A DNA stretch of 57,333 nucleotides from assembly GCA_001970955.1 (NCBI GenBank), contig MPUH01000396.1, positions 1 through 57,333 on the forward strand, read 5' to 3'. The position numbers and the translations under genes are program-made. Below are positions 20,946-29,947 of the stretch, in pieces (the stretch's first letter is position 1; each line of letters begins with the position of its first letter). This DNA comes from Stentor coeruleus (lineage: Eukaryota; Ciliophora; Heterotrichea; Heterotrichida; Stentoridae). The notes under the pieces were generated by a model. The model searched no databases. It was not told the origin of the DNA and worked only from the letters and a program-made list of their open reading frames with translations.

Positions 20946-21125
20946 TAATATAAATCTTTTGGCTTATTAATAAAAAAATCATTGAAAAGTATGTGGAAAT
21001 CTAAAACAAATATAAAATCTAATCATAAAACCTTAAAAAATAACAGCTTTTTCAGTATAAAATCTTCAAATAATATATACTTATTACACTTATCAAATTA
21101 CCTTCTATTTTATTCATGTTTATAA

Positions 21126-21986
21126 ATGGAACGACAAAGACCCGCAGAAGTTGAAGTTTTAACCGAAATACTAACCCACGAAGAACGAAAAACCCTTAGA
21201 AAATTCAGAAAAGCAGTTCCAAAAGGATGGGACGACCACACTTTAGCACGTTTTCTAAAAGCCCGACATTTTTCATTCGACAAAGCTCTCGAAATGTTTA
21301 CAAAATACCTCAACTGGAGACGTGAAAATGATATCGACCATGTAGATTCTTTTGAATTCCCTGAAGCTCCAGCTTATAAAGAAATCTATCCCCATGGTTT
21401 CCATAAAACCGATCGTTTAGGTCGAATAATCTACATTGAAAGATATGGTTTTATAGACATGAAGCGTATGCATCAAATAACAACAGAAGAACGTATGGTC
21501 AGATATTTTATTAAAGAATATGAAAGCATGTTAACTTATAGAATCTCATCATGTTGTATAGCAGCAGGTTATCGTGTTGAACAAAGTTTAACTATTTTAG
21601 ATCTTGGTGGATCATCTGCTAAACTTATGAAATCTAGTGTTTATAATTTTGTCAAATTAGCTTCGAATGTATGTCAGGATTATTATCCTGAAATCCTTGG
21701 GAAGATGTTTATTGTTAATACTCCAATGCTTTTTTCTATTGCTTGGAAAGTGTTTAGGCCATGGATTGATGAAAGAACGCAAAAAAAAATACATATTGAA
21801 GGGAAAAATTATCAGAAAAAATTATTGGAATTAGTTGCCCCGGAGAACTTACCAGATTTCTTAGGAGGGACTTGTAAATGTGAAGGAGGGTGTTTGAATA
21901 GTGATGCTGGGCCATGGAATGATCCTGAGATTAGGGCAAGGGTTGAAGAGGAGAGAAGAAGAAGAGAAGAAGAAGAAAATAGGTAG
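21126..21986 (+). CDS. Sec14-like CRAL-TRIO lipid-transfer protein
   Basis: A probable phosphatidylinositol/phosphatidylcholine transfer protein, 286 residues, acting on the cytosolic face of membranes. The N-terminal CRAL-TRIO_N helices include WDDHTLARFLKARHFSFDKALEM (about 36-58). The Sec14 lipid-binding domain runs about 80-260. Its landmarks are DRLGRIIYIERYG, the strand LTILDLGG, the floor helix YYPEILGKMFIVNTP, and the closing APENLPDFLGGTCKC plus CLNSDAGPW, typical of yeast Sec14 relatives. A short charged tail (RARVEEERRRREEEE) ends the protein. The length is normal for the family. The leader is C/A-rich and the trailer strongly G/T-rich. Stop TAG. Confidence 0.93.
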   Translation: MERQRPAEVEVLTEILTHEERKTLRKFRKAVPKGWDDHTLARFLKARHFSFDKALEMFTKYLNWRRENDIDHVDSFEFPEAPAYKEIYPHGFHKTDRLGRIIYIERYGFIDMKRMHQITTEERMVRYFIKEYESMLTYRISSCCIAAGYRVEQSLTILDLGGSSAKLMKSSVYNFVKLASNVCQDYYPEILGKMFIVNTPMLFSIAWKVFRPWIDERTQKKIHIEGKNYQKKLLELVAPENLPDFLGGTCKCEGGCLNSDAGPWNDPEIRARVEEERRRREEEENR

Positions 21987-22441
21987 TTTTTATTGTTCGT
22001 AGAATTAGATAGTTTGAAGTAAGGGAGAGTGTTTGGATTGGAATTTGGCGTTTGATTAGATGCTTTTTGGTTGAAGGTTGCTTAGATGTTTAGTAGTGAA
22101 TTTACCCTAAAACTAAATTCTTAAATCTCTTGACATCAGGTGGGAAAATAGAATTTATTATTTTTAATTCAATATTTATAACTAAGATTAACAAGTTATA
22201 TGTCAGGGAAGAAAAAGTAGTTAATGAGGCTTATTTTGTTTAGATGTCCAGGAAATATCCTAAGAATGGAAATTGTCAGAATTCAAAATGTAAACAAGTC
22301 TAGTACCTTTAGCCTCTTATCTAAACTATAAATCTCTTATTATAAAAACTACCTATTTATACAATAAACTTAAAAAAACTTGAGTAGTAAACCTATACCT
22401 CAGATTTATCCATTTCTGCAACATTTAAAAACCTAAAAAAT
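21987..22441. other. Intergenic, G/T-rich trailer of the Sec14-like gene
   Basis: No coding region is seen. The first ~120 nt are G/T-rich with very few C on the plus strand. After about 22320 the composition turns C/A-rich, as ahead of a plus-strand gene, which fits the start of the gene relic that follows. Confidence 0.5.
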
Positions 22442-23373
22442 ATGGTCGATGATTCCTTTTACTTATCTAGTCCTTTAGCATCAAAAATATCAGATCTTGA
22501 TAATACTTTCCTCTCACACATAAACACAACAAATTTTATATACAAAATTATCTATTTTTTTTACAACCCAGAAGCTCTTTATTAAATGTGAAGTAGACTT
22601 TATATGTGATTTAGATATTATCCAACATAAACTCTATGATAAAAAACTAGAAAGAGCCAAAAATCCTATAAAACAACAAAAAATAAATCCTAGTCGATGA
22701 ATTAAAAGCTATAATAAAATATGTAGAAATGCTACAAAATGAACAATTATTAAAAAATGGTTGATGATATAATAAAGATTTGGAAAGTTTAAATAGGATC
22801 TTGTTTCTAACAACAAAGACTGTTGTTTATTTAATGAGTTTAAGCTATGATGATTATATGATAATAAAAAAAAAGTGGTTTGCATCAATTAATAACTTGA
22901 CACAGATTCATAATGGTGGGTTGATAATAAATTATTTGATTGAATTTTAACAGAATATGTATGATATAAATGTGAAAAATAAGATAAAATATCCGAAAGA
23001 TTACAATACAATTTCTATGATCAACAGTGATATTAAGACTAATGCCATTTATTAAACTTAATACATTTTTTCACTGCTGGAGAAGATGAAACCAAGTGTT
23101 ACATTATAAATCAATAGTCTAAAACTCCAAAAACTGCAAGGGTAATCCACACATATTTCTAAAAAGTGTTTATTTGCGCTGAAGTTATGATTTATAATAA
23201 TCATATCTCCTCTTGGTTCAGAGCATCTAAAGAGAAAATAAAACATTTCAGAAAGGGAATACACATTTGAAAATGGAGACGTCATTATTTTTAGATTTAA
23301 CATCACTAGTACTCCAAAAGGCCAGTTAGATTTAATGATATTTGGGATAGATGGATTATATAATTATGATTCT
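22442..23373 (+). pseudogene. Broken gene relic, possibly coiled coil plus beta-rich domain
   Basis: An ATG at 22442 opens MVDDSFYLSSPLASKISDLD, but the frame stops within about 45 codons. Protein-like stretches then continue in shifting frames. These include a Lys-rich segment (CEVDFICDLDII...), a helical LVDELKAIIKYVEMLQNEQL near 22695, about 60 open codons from about 22770 (SLNRILFLTTKTVVYL...), and a beta-like YTFENGDVIIFRF...MIFGIDGLYNYD at about 23260-23370. No 15- or 16-nt GTA...AG intron repairs the breaks, so I call it a pseudogene with indels. A zinc finger/coiled-coil/SPRY ancestor is a guess from the order helix then beta. The relic runs up to the end of the minus-strand gene at 23364. 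Confidence 0.4.
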
Positions 23374-23675
23374 TCAGCATTTAACTCTTTATGCTCTTCA
23401 CTATTGTCTTTAGTCAGCTCAGCTGGCTTATCCTCACAACTTCCTTCAGATTCTTTTTTCTTAGCATTTTCTTTACTTACTGTAGCTGGCTTAGTCAATG
23501 ATTTTAGATTCAATTTATTTGCTTTAGGCTTAGCAATTTCAATAAGCGACTGTAGGGTGTTATTTAAATCGCTTATAAGCTTATCCTGTTCATCAAGTTT
23601 TGAAGTTATGGATTTGAGTCTATTTTCAAGTTTCTCATCCACAACTTGCTTAAACCTTTCCCAGTCTATCTCCAT
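23364..23675 (-). CDS. Small charged protein of unknown function
   Basis: A 103-residue Glu/Lys-rich protein. The N-terminal half (MEIDWERFKQVVDEKLENRL...) is predicted helical, likely a short coiled coil. The C-terminal half is a Lys/Glu/Ser-rich disordered tail (VSKENAKKKESEGS). I do not recognise a family. I prefer this strand to the overlapping plus-strand frame (23335-23685), whose Ser/Leu/Phe-rich translation is what the complement of a Glu/Lys-rich gene gives. A G/T-rich plus-strand stretch to the right fits a minus-strand leader. Stop TAA. Confidence 0.6.
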   Translation of the reverse strand: MEIDWERFKQVVDEKLENRLKSITSKLDEQDKLISDLNNTLQSLIEIAKPKANKLNLKSLTKPATVSKENAKKKESEGSCEDKPAELTKDNSEEHKELNAEES

Positions 23676-23877
23676 TATTTATTAGATATTATTTAAGACT
23701 TGGTGATTTTTTTTATGAGGATAAAAGGTTTAGTATAAAGTGTATAATAGATTAAGAATGAAAATTTTAGGTTTTTTTTTTGGATTATTTGTATATTAGG
23801 TTAAGATATAAGAAGAATTATAGTAAATATTTTTGTAAGGGTTATGTTAATGTTATGAAGATTTTATAATAGTTTAT

Positions 23878-24897
23878 ATGGAGGAAATTGAATTTAGAGA
23901 CTATGGAGGTGTTGCGAGAGTACATATAAATAGACCTAGTGCTTTGAATTCAATCAATTTGGATATGGTTAGTAAGATAAGATCATGTATTCAAGGTAAT
24001 AGAGATAAGGAAATTGTCATGACTGGTGAGGGAAGAGCTTTTTGTGCAGGTGGGGATGTGGTAGCTGTTGTGAGTAAAAATATACCAGTGATTGATTATT
24101 TTAGAAATGAGTTTGTTTTAGACTATGAAATATCTTGTATACCTACGCCAAGAATAGCTATTTTAGATGGGATTACTATGGGTGGAGGTGTTGGGCTTTC
24201 TATGGCATGTTCACATAGGGTTTTGACTAATAAAACATTGTGGGCGATGCCAGAAACAATTATAGGGTTTTTCCCAGATGTTGGGGCTTCTTATTTTCTG
24301 AATAAACTTTGCTGTAGGGAACTTGGACTTTATCTTGGGTTGACTGGCAGGCATTTAACTGGGGTAGATGCATTTTTTTCTGGCATATCTTCGATTTATA
24401 TCCCAGAAATAACTGAAAATATTAAGAACTCCATTTTAAATTTAGGCCAGGCATGCCTGGCCTCTTATCAAATAACCCCTGATAGTAATAATTCTCAAAT
24501 ACTTCGTGATTTACCACTTATACAACAGTTTTTTGACTCTAATTTCACTTTGGAAAATATATTCGAGAGACTTGCTTCTTCTAATGACCCTTGGTGTCAG
24601 AAAACTTTATCAACCTTAAACGAAATGTGCCCTTTCTCCTTAAAACTCACTCGAGAAATGTTCAATAGAGGTCAAAGTTTAAGTTATTTCGAAGTCCTTG
24701 AAATGGATTTAAACTTATGTAAAAAAGTGTGCCAAGATGAACCATACAACTTCCGCCATGGAATAACCTGGAGAATCATAGAAAAGAAAAAAACAAGACC
24801 CCAATGGCAACCAAGTACCCTCCAAGAAGTCCCTGAAGCCCAAATCCAAAATTATTTCTCTGATTTCCCATTAAAACTTATTCTCCACAAGCTTTAA
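23878..24897 (+). CDS. HIBCH: 3-hydroxyisobutyryl-CoA hydrolase (crotonase fold)
   Basis: It hydrolyses 3-hydroxyisobutyryl-CoA in valine breakdown, normally in mitochondria. The 339 residues show crotonase landmarks: HINRPSALNSIN near 17-28, the oxyanion-hole loop GEGRAFCAGGDV near 52-63, and GITMGGGVGLSMA near 100. The block AMPETIIGFFPDVGASYFL near 121-139 is the HIBCH form, carrying the conserved catalytic Glu and Asp. The C-terminal extension ending in NYFSDFPLKL is also typical of HIBCH rather than of enoyl-CoA hydratase. The start lies very close to the domain, so no clear mitochondrial presequence is visible; a missed upstream exon is possible. Unlike its neighbours its leader is G/T-rich and its trailer C/A-rich. 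Stop TAA. Confidence 0.87.
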   Translation: MEEIEFRDYGGVARVHINRPSALNSINLDMVSKIRSCIQGNRDKEIVMTGEGRAFCAGGDVVAVVSKNIPVIDYFRNEFVLDYEISCIPTPRIAILDGITMGGGVGLSMACSHRVLTNKTLWAMPETIIGFFPDVGASYFLNKLCCRELGLYLGLTGRHLTGVDAFFSGISSIYIPEITENIKNSILNLGQACLASYQITPDSNNSQILRDLPLIQQFFDSNFTLENIFERLASSNDPWCQKTLSTLNEMCPFSLKLTREMFNRGQSLSYFEVLEMDLNLCKKVCQDEPYNFRHGITWRIIEKKKTRPQWQPSTLQEVPEAQIQNYFSDFPLKLILHKL

Positions 24898-25033
24898 TTT
24901 ACATTAAATAGCTTTAAAACATCTAATCCTCATAAACACAACTTTTCTAAAACCCTTAAAACTATTTATCATATCATTATTACAAATCCAATCATAAAAT
25001 TCCACCAACATAAAAAAACCTTTAATAGTATAT

Positions 25034-25140
25034 AAAAACCAATAATCTTATACAATATTAGTAAATGCAATCGTTCCAAGAGCGGATAAAAAAACCAATA
25101 ATCTTATACAATATTAGTAAATGCAATCGTTCCAAGAGCG
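25034..25140 (+). repeat. 51-nt exact duplication across a start codon
   Basis: The 51 nt at 25034-25084 recur exactly at 25090-25140, with 5 nt between. Both copies contain ATGCAATCGTTCCAAGAGCG. The left ATG (25065) opens a frame that stops after about 33 codons, while the right ATG (25121) opens the 191-residue gene. There is no N here. It may be a true tandem duplication that creates an upstream ORF, or an unmarked assembly join like those at the N positions. Confidence 0.8.
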
Positions 25141-25696
25141 ATTCAGGACAAAAAGTTCAATTGTAGGACGCACCGGTGAGCTGGAAGTAAACCCAGATCG
25201 CGTAATCAGCCGTCCTTTGCAACAACAGCTTCATAGCCCAATAATAAAATCTTCAGCTAAATCAATAATCGACTCATCTCCACAGAAATACTTCAGTAAC
25301 ACGCCAAGTAAAATCCCTAATTCCGCATCTCCTAATAAAAAAACCATCTCCCCAAAACGTCAAGCATCTCAAGCACCACCTTTTTCATTAATAGGTAAAC
25401 TTGAAGAACCGCTTTCTTTAACAAACAGAATGATTGAATATAAGCCTTATACTATAAAAGACTATTATAATATCAAACCAACTAAATACTATGAACTTGG
25501 AGGGCTTGGATCACCTACAATTGGTACTGAGGATTGGGGTAAAAGGAAAAATATTAGTGATAAAAGAAAAGAGTATGGGAAAAAAGCTATGAAAATGCCT
25601 AGGGAACACACTTTGACAGATAATGCGATTGAGTATTTGGAAAAAATAAAAAGTCATTCTGTTGCTCATACTAGGCATTCGAGTGCTTATAACTAA
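25121..25696 (+). CDS. Small basic protein, possibly ciliary
   Basis: A 191-residue protein with a Ser/Pro/Lys-rich disordered middle (about 45-90). A more conserved-looking end includes YKPYTIKDYYNIKPTKYYEL, then GGLGSPTIGTEDW, then a helical KRKEYGKKAMKMPREH. The order of a YTxKDY motif, LGGLG and a charged helix reminds me of axonemal proteins such as JHY, but this is from memory and weak. The start chosen is the second of two duplicated ATGs because only it stays open. The trailer is extremely G/T-rich (25741-25980: 62 G and 6 C by hand count). Stop TAA. Confidence 0.7.
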   Translation: MQSFQERFRTKSSIVGRTGELEVNPDRVISRPLQQQLHSPIIKSSAKSIIDSSPQKYFSNTPSKIPNSASPNKKTISPKRQASQAPPFSLIGKLEEPLSLTNRMIEYKPYTIKDYYNIKPTKYYELGGLGSPTIGTEDWGKRKNISDKRKEYGKKAMKMPREHTLTDNAIEYLEKIKSHSVAHTRHSSAYN

Positions 25697-25721
25697 TATT
25701 AAAGGGTTAATTTGTATGAAG

Positions 25722-25823
25722 TTTTTTTTGTTGTTGGTATTTTAGGGTATGTTAGGATTTTTTTTGTTGTTGGTATTTTAGGGTATGTTAGGATTTTTAA
25801 GGTTCGATTTTTTAAGGTTCGAT
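25722..25823 (+). repeat. Back-to-back 36-nt and 15-nt perfect tandem duplications
   Basis: A 36-nt unit beginning with eight T, containing GTTGTTGGTATTTTAGGG, occurs at 25722-25757 and again at 25758-25793 without change. Directly after it a 15-nt unit (TTTTTAAGGTTCGAT) is also doubled, at 25794-25808 and 25809-25823. Confidence 0.9.
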
Positions 25824-26086
25824 TTTGAACTTGGAAGGATGATGGGATGATAAGATTATAGGGTTTTTGGTTGGTTTAGAAAATTTTGTGGGTTAAGAGG
25901 AAAAATTGAAAAGATTTTTTTTTGAAACTGTTATGATAGGTTCATATGGTAATAAAGATTTTTTTTGTGTTTTTCTTGGAGAATGGGCATTGGGTTTGAG
26001 GTTGTTTATGGTTATTTTTTTAGATTGTATTGAATTTTAAGTTTAGTTAAAATTGAGATTTAAGTTTATTTATGATTGAAGGAGTG

Positions 26087-26190
26087 AATTGGGTTAATAT
26101 TGAAATTATAATTTTAGAGATGGTGGTAGAGAAGTTCAAATTGGGTTAATATTGAAATTATAATTTTAGAGATGGTGGTAGAGAATTTCA
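26087..26190 (+). repeat. 52-nt tandem duplication with one mismatch
   Basis: The unit at 26087-26138 (beginning AATTGGGTTAATATTGAAAT) is repeated at 26139-26190 with a single difference near its end (GAAGTTCA versus GAATTTCA). The mismatch favours a real duplication over an assembly join. Confidence 0.85.
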
Positions 26191-26764
26191 GTATGCGATT
26201 TGAATAAATTTAATTAGAATTAAATAAGATTGACTGGGACTTTCTTTAAAAAAAATAGTGTACTTATTTTATAGTTTTCGAATGCTATTATATTACAGAA
26301 AATTATTACTTATATTTTACTTCTTAATTGACTTTTGCTGTTTTCTATATTTCTTATATACATCTTTATCATATTTTATAACAAATAAACCATTATTTAA
26401 AAAATCCTAGATTTATCTATCACTAATCAAAAACCTATAAAAAAATAATAATAATTTTTTATACGCAGCTTTCCAACCAAAAAATAAAATAAATTGTAAA
26501 TACCTAAAATCTTATTAAAAATATAACTTAGCGATAATATAAAATTCCAAGCCACATCCACATATAACTCATTATTAACAACCCTTTTAATAATTGATTT
26601 TAATTAAAAACATCTTATAAAATTTATATTTTCCCCTCAATTCCCACTAGCAAACACAAAAAACTTACAATATTTATCTTTTCAAAAAACCTACCAACAT
26701 TTTTAATAAAACAATTAATATATATAAAACTCATTGTAGTTCATCAATATAAACTTGATAATAA

Positions 26765-28339
26765 ATGGGCTGTATTGTGTCAAAAAGAGCAGTTAATATC
26801 ACAGTACCTGAAACTAAGCAAATGCATATAGAAGTTAACCCTCCAGCCCTAAAGAAATCTGTGAATATTTATATTATAACTGATAGTAATTTCTACTAAG
26901 GCATTCAAAAGTACTATGAAATCAAGCAAAATCTAGGCTCCGGACATTTCGGTCAAGTCAAACTGGGCATCAGCAAACTGGGCAACCAACAAAAAGTTGC
27001 CATAAAAAGTGTTTTAAAAGAAAGAGTCAAAGAAGAACTCCAAAACCTCCAAAGGGAGCTCACAATACTAAAAACCGTAGATCATCCTAACATAATCAAA
27101 CTTTACGAGGTTTTTGAAGATGAAAAATACATCCACATTGTAATGGAAATTTGCTCAGGGGGTGAGCTATATGACCGTATAGAAAAAAAAGGAAAGTTTT
27201 CAGAAAAAGAAGCTGCATTTCTTATTTACAAGCTTTTTCATGCAATAAACCACTTGCATATTTCTAACATTGCCCATAGAGATTTAAAACCAGAAAATTG
27301 TCTTTTTGATACAAAAAGAGATGATGCTGAAGTTAAACTTGTAGATTTCGGTCTAGCTAGTAAATTTACAAAAGAAACAGGGATGTCAACAGTAGTTGGA
27401 ACACCTTATTATGTCGCCCCTGAGATTATCAATGGACATTATGGGCCGGAATGTGATATATGGAGTTTAGGGGTTATTTTACATACAATGTTAGTTGGAT
27501 ATCCACCATTTCGTGGAGAAAACAAAGCTGAGATTTTTAAAAAAGTACTTAAGGCTAAGTATTCTCTTAAGGAAAAAGAGTTTGAAACAGTGTCGAAGGA
27601 AGCGAAGGATTTTATTAAAAAATTACTTAACCCTGATGCGAAAAAACGTATAAGTGCTGCAGAAGCTATGGATGATCCTTGGTTTACTATGATGATAAGT
27701 TCTACAATAGAAAGACCTTTAGATGCAGAAGTTGTATCCAGACTACATGGATTCAGAGCTAATAGCAAATTTCAAGTTGAAGTCATGAAAATCCTAGTGC
27801 AAATGCTCTCAGAAAACGATATTAAAAACCTCAAAGAAACTTTTCGAAAACTTGACCGTGGGCATATAGGTTTTCTAAGCGCCCGAGATCTTGAAATGGG
27901 GTTTGTAGAAATAGGTTTAAATGCTACAAAAAATCGTATAGAAGGTAAAAAATAAACAGAAATTATCAGAGAAACTGATTTTGATAGAAATGGACTTATT
28001 AGTTATACAGAATTTCTTGCTGCTACGTTAAACCTAAACATAGCCATGAAGCCTGAAAATTTATATGCAACTTTTAAACATTTTGATGTTGTAAAATATA
28101 TCTAGGATAATCAAGGATTTTTTACTAAAGAACAACTGAAAAAATCATTAGAAAAAACTGGTCTTGATATAACAGAAGGAGATGTTGAATCTATGATGGG
28201 AGAATTAAAACTCAAAAACCCAAACCATATCGATTTTAAAGACTTCTGCTCAGTTATAGATAGTAAAAACTATAAAGGTACTCATGTTTATAATATCCCA
28301 GATCCAAGACAAACTGAAGAGAAAAAACAAGCGAAGTAA
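26765..28339 (+). CDS. Calcium-dependent protein kinase (CDPK), three tiny introns
   Basis: A calcium-activated Ser/Thr kinase; the spliced product is 509 residues. The start MGCIVSK carries Gly2 and Cys3, a probable N-myristoyl/palmitoyl membrane anchor. The Gly loop LGSGHFGQV, Lys in VAIKSV, HRDLKPEN, VDFG and the GTPYYVAPEI segment are all intact, so it should be active. EF-hands follow. The first (DRGHIGFLSARD) is weak, the second (DFDRNGLISYTE) canonical, the third (DVDNQGFFTKEQ) nearly so, and the fourth degraded. Introns at 26886-26900, 27945-27959 and 28091-28105 are each 15 nt, begin GTA and end AG. Removing them restores the frame, and the third falls inside the third EF-hand. Without splicing only 270 residues are open. 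It is convergent with TIPIN, 20 bp between stops. Confidence 0.95.
26886..26900 (+). other. 15-nt intron 1 of the CDPK gene
   Basis: GTAATTTCTACTAAG. Its removal deletes an in-frame TAA and joins the N-terminal extension to SIQKYYEIKQNLGSG, the start of the kinase domain. Confidence 0.9.
27945..27959 (+). other. 15-nt intron 2 of the CDPK gene
   Basis: GTAAAAAATAAACAG. Its removal deletes an in-frame TAA and reads through into EIIRETDFDRNGLISY, the canonical EF-hand. Confidence 0.93.
28091..28105 (+). other. 15-nt intron 3 of the CDPK gene
   Basis: GTAAAATATATCTAG. Its removal restores the EF-hand loop FDVDNQGFFT. Unspliced RNA would stop at the terminal TAG. Confidence 0.93.
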
Positions 28340-28359
28340 TGCAAAGTTCTTAGTAATTA

Positions 28360-29040
28360 TCAATTATCATTTTCGAATTTTCGTCTTTTTTCTGAAGTGA
28401 AGTTGTTTACCGCTGGTCTGATTGTATCTTCATAAGCGATGCCTAGTTCTTCAAGAAATGCTTCTTCATCTTCGTTGATATCGTTAATTTCATTATTTTC
28501 TTCTTCGAGTTCGTTTAAATAGTTGAGTTCATCATAGTTTTCATCTTCAACTAAAGATACGGAGGGGGTTTTTGGTTTTTCTACTATAGTTTCTTGTGGT
28601 TTGTTTTCAGTGAATCCTTGGCTTAAATGCAGATTTTCTTCGTTTTGATAAAAGTTTTCTTCTAGATCTTCACTTGGTTTTAATTCTGGTGGGTTGTTTA
28701 TATCTTCCCAAGTCAATTGGCCTTTATGAACTTTTCGCATACGAGTCATAAAAGAGCGGATGGGAGCTTTGGTCCCTAGGATTTGACACTTTTCTACAAA
28801 ATATTTGAATTCAAACTTAGGTGCTGTTATAAAATGCCATTCTTTATAAACGTTTAAAAGCTTTTTTAAATCATTTTTGCTGTTCCCGGTAATGACAAAT
28901 TTCTGACATTCTGTGTATAGTTTTTTAAGCCCTTTAGTTTCATGCATAAGAGTTGCTTCATTAAGCTGTGCCCTGTTTATAACTTTTTTCGGCTTTGGCA
29001 CTTCGATTTTCCCAGGTTCTTCTAATTGCACATCTTCCAT
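28360..29040 (-). CDS. TIPIN: TIPIN/Csm3/Swi3 replication-fork protection protein
   Basis: The partner of Timeless/Tof1, which stabilises stalled replication forks and supports the S-phase checkpoint. The 226-residue protein carries a Swi3 domain at about 20-110. LNEATLMHETKGLKKLYTEC, KNDLKKLLNVYKEWHF, PKFEFKYFVEKCQILGTK and RSFMTRMR follow the family order (helix, LMxxYxxWxH, P+F+F+xFxxxxExLG, R+R). The rest is acidic and disordered, with a final basic SEKRRKFENDN. It is the only gene here ending in TGA, and a TAA follows immediately. It is divergent from GPN3 with only 53 bp between start codons, so the two share one very short promoter. Confidence 0.85.
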   Translation of the reverse strand: MEDVQLEEPGKIEVPKPKKVINRAQLNEATLMHETKGLKKLYTECQKFVITGNSKNDLKKLLNVYKEWHFITAPKFEFKYFVEKCQILGTKAPIRSFMTRMRKVHKGQLTWEDINNPPELKPSEDLEENFYQNEENLHLSQGFTENKPQETIVEKPKTPSVSLVEDENYDELNYLNELEEENNEINDINEDEEAFLEELGIAYEDTIRPAVNNFTSEKRRKFENDN

Positions 29041-29093
29041 TATGTTATGTTTTTATATTAAAATATACTAAAACTCATTATGTAAATAATAAA

Positions 29094-29934
29094 ATGGCAC
29101 AATTTTCAAGATACGCACAAATAGTCATGGGTCCTGCAGGTTCAGGTAAATCAACTTATTGTCTTATTATGCAACAACATGCTGGACTTCTTGGAAAAAC
29201 AATTAAAATCATCAACTTAGACCCAGCGGCTGAAATTATATGCTACAAACCTGACTTAGATATTAGAAAACTTGTCACTTTAGATGATGTTATGGAAGAA
29301 ACTGAACTTGGGCCTAATGGTGGACTTGTCATGGCTTTAGAATATTTACTTGAACATACAGATTGGCTTAAAGAAACTTTAGATGAATTCGCTGATGATG
29401 ATTATATAATCATAGACTGCCCAGGTCAAATTGAACTATATACACATATGACTATAATAAAAGACTTTTGTAAAACTATGCATGAATTAAGTTATAATAT
29501 TTGTGGAATTTATACAATTGACTGCACTTTTATCTCTGATGCTTCTAAGTTTATATCAGCATCGTTAATGTAAAAAAATATTTAGGGCACTTTCGGCTAT
29601 GAATCAAATGGAAATTCCTCATGTTAATGTTTTGACGAAATGCGATCTTATTAAAAATAAAAAAGAACTTGAAGATATGTTGGATACTGAGCCGAGGGAT
29701 TTACTTTTTGATTTGCCTGTTTATACAACAAAATTTAAAAATATGTCAGAGAAGATCGCTAATGTACTTAGTGATTTTAATTTGGTTAATTATATACCTT
29801 TGGATATTAGTGATGAAGAGACTATTTCTGCGGTTATGTATCAAGTTGATATATGTATACAGTATGGAGAAACTTTAGAGGTTTATCCTAAAGATAATGA
29901 AGATATTGAGGATGATATGGAAGTTGATAGGTAA
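29094..29934 (+). CDS. GPN3: GPN-loop GTPase 3, one tiny intron
   Basis: A GPN-loop GTPase that helps assemble RNA polymerase II and bring it into the nucleus, working with GPN1. The start chosen is MAQFSRYAQIVMGPAGSGKS; an upstream in-frame Met (28995) would lie inside TIPIN. The P-loop is GPAGSGKST (about 13-21), then NLDPAAE, the diagnostic GPNGGLVMALEYLL (about 80-93), DCPGQIELYTH and TKCD as the G4 motif. A 16-nt intron at 29570-29585 separates ISASLM from ALSAMNQMEIPHVN; joined, these match the GPN3 consensus. The spliced product is 274 residues, close to the family length, with an acidic tail. Stop TAA. Kelch-relic homology begins just after the stop. Confidence 0.93.
29570..29585 (+). 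other. 16-nt intron of GPN3
   Basis: GTAAAAAAATATTTAG. Its removal joins SLM to ALSAMNQMEIPHVN in one frame and removes the TAA that ends the first open frame. Confidence 0.93.
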
Positions 29935-29947
29935 ATTGTAAGTAAAT

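Larger units (their letters stand above)
25697..26764. other. Intergenic with several tandem duplications
   Basis: About 1.07 kb without a gene. The left part (to about 26200) is G/T-rich trailer DNA holding three local duplications (listed separately). From about 26330 it becomes C/A-rich and G-poor up to the CDPK start. No RNA gene is recognised. Confidence 0.6.

Noticed and set aside
23058..23306. 82-codon minus-strand frame
   Set aside because: Lies opposite the plus-strand relic, where plus-strand pieces look more protein-like (YTFENGDVIIFRF).
23335..23685. 116-codon plus-strand frame
   Set aside because: Complement of the charged minus-strand gene at 23364-23675. Ser/Leu/Phe-rich with no protein-like pattern after its first dozen codons, which belong to the upstream relic.
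28360..28362. Idea that TGA encodes Trp here (Blepharisma-type code)
   Set aside because: No in-frame TGA occurs in thousands of codons and Trp is always TGG. The single terminal TGA is more simply a rare stop.
28995..29093. Upstream Met extending GPN3 by 33 residues
   Set aside because: It would overlap the TIPIN coding start, and the family begins close to the RYAQIVMGPAGSGKS motif. The Met at 29094 fits.
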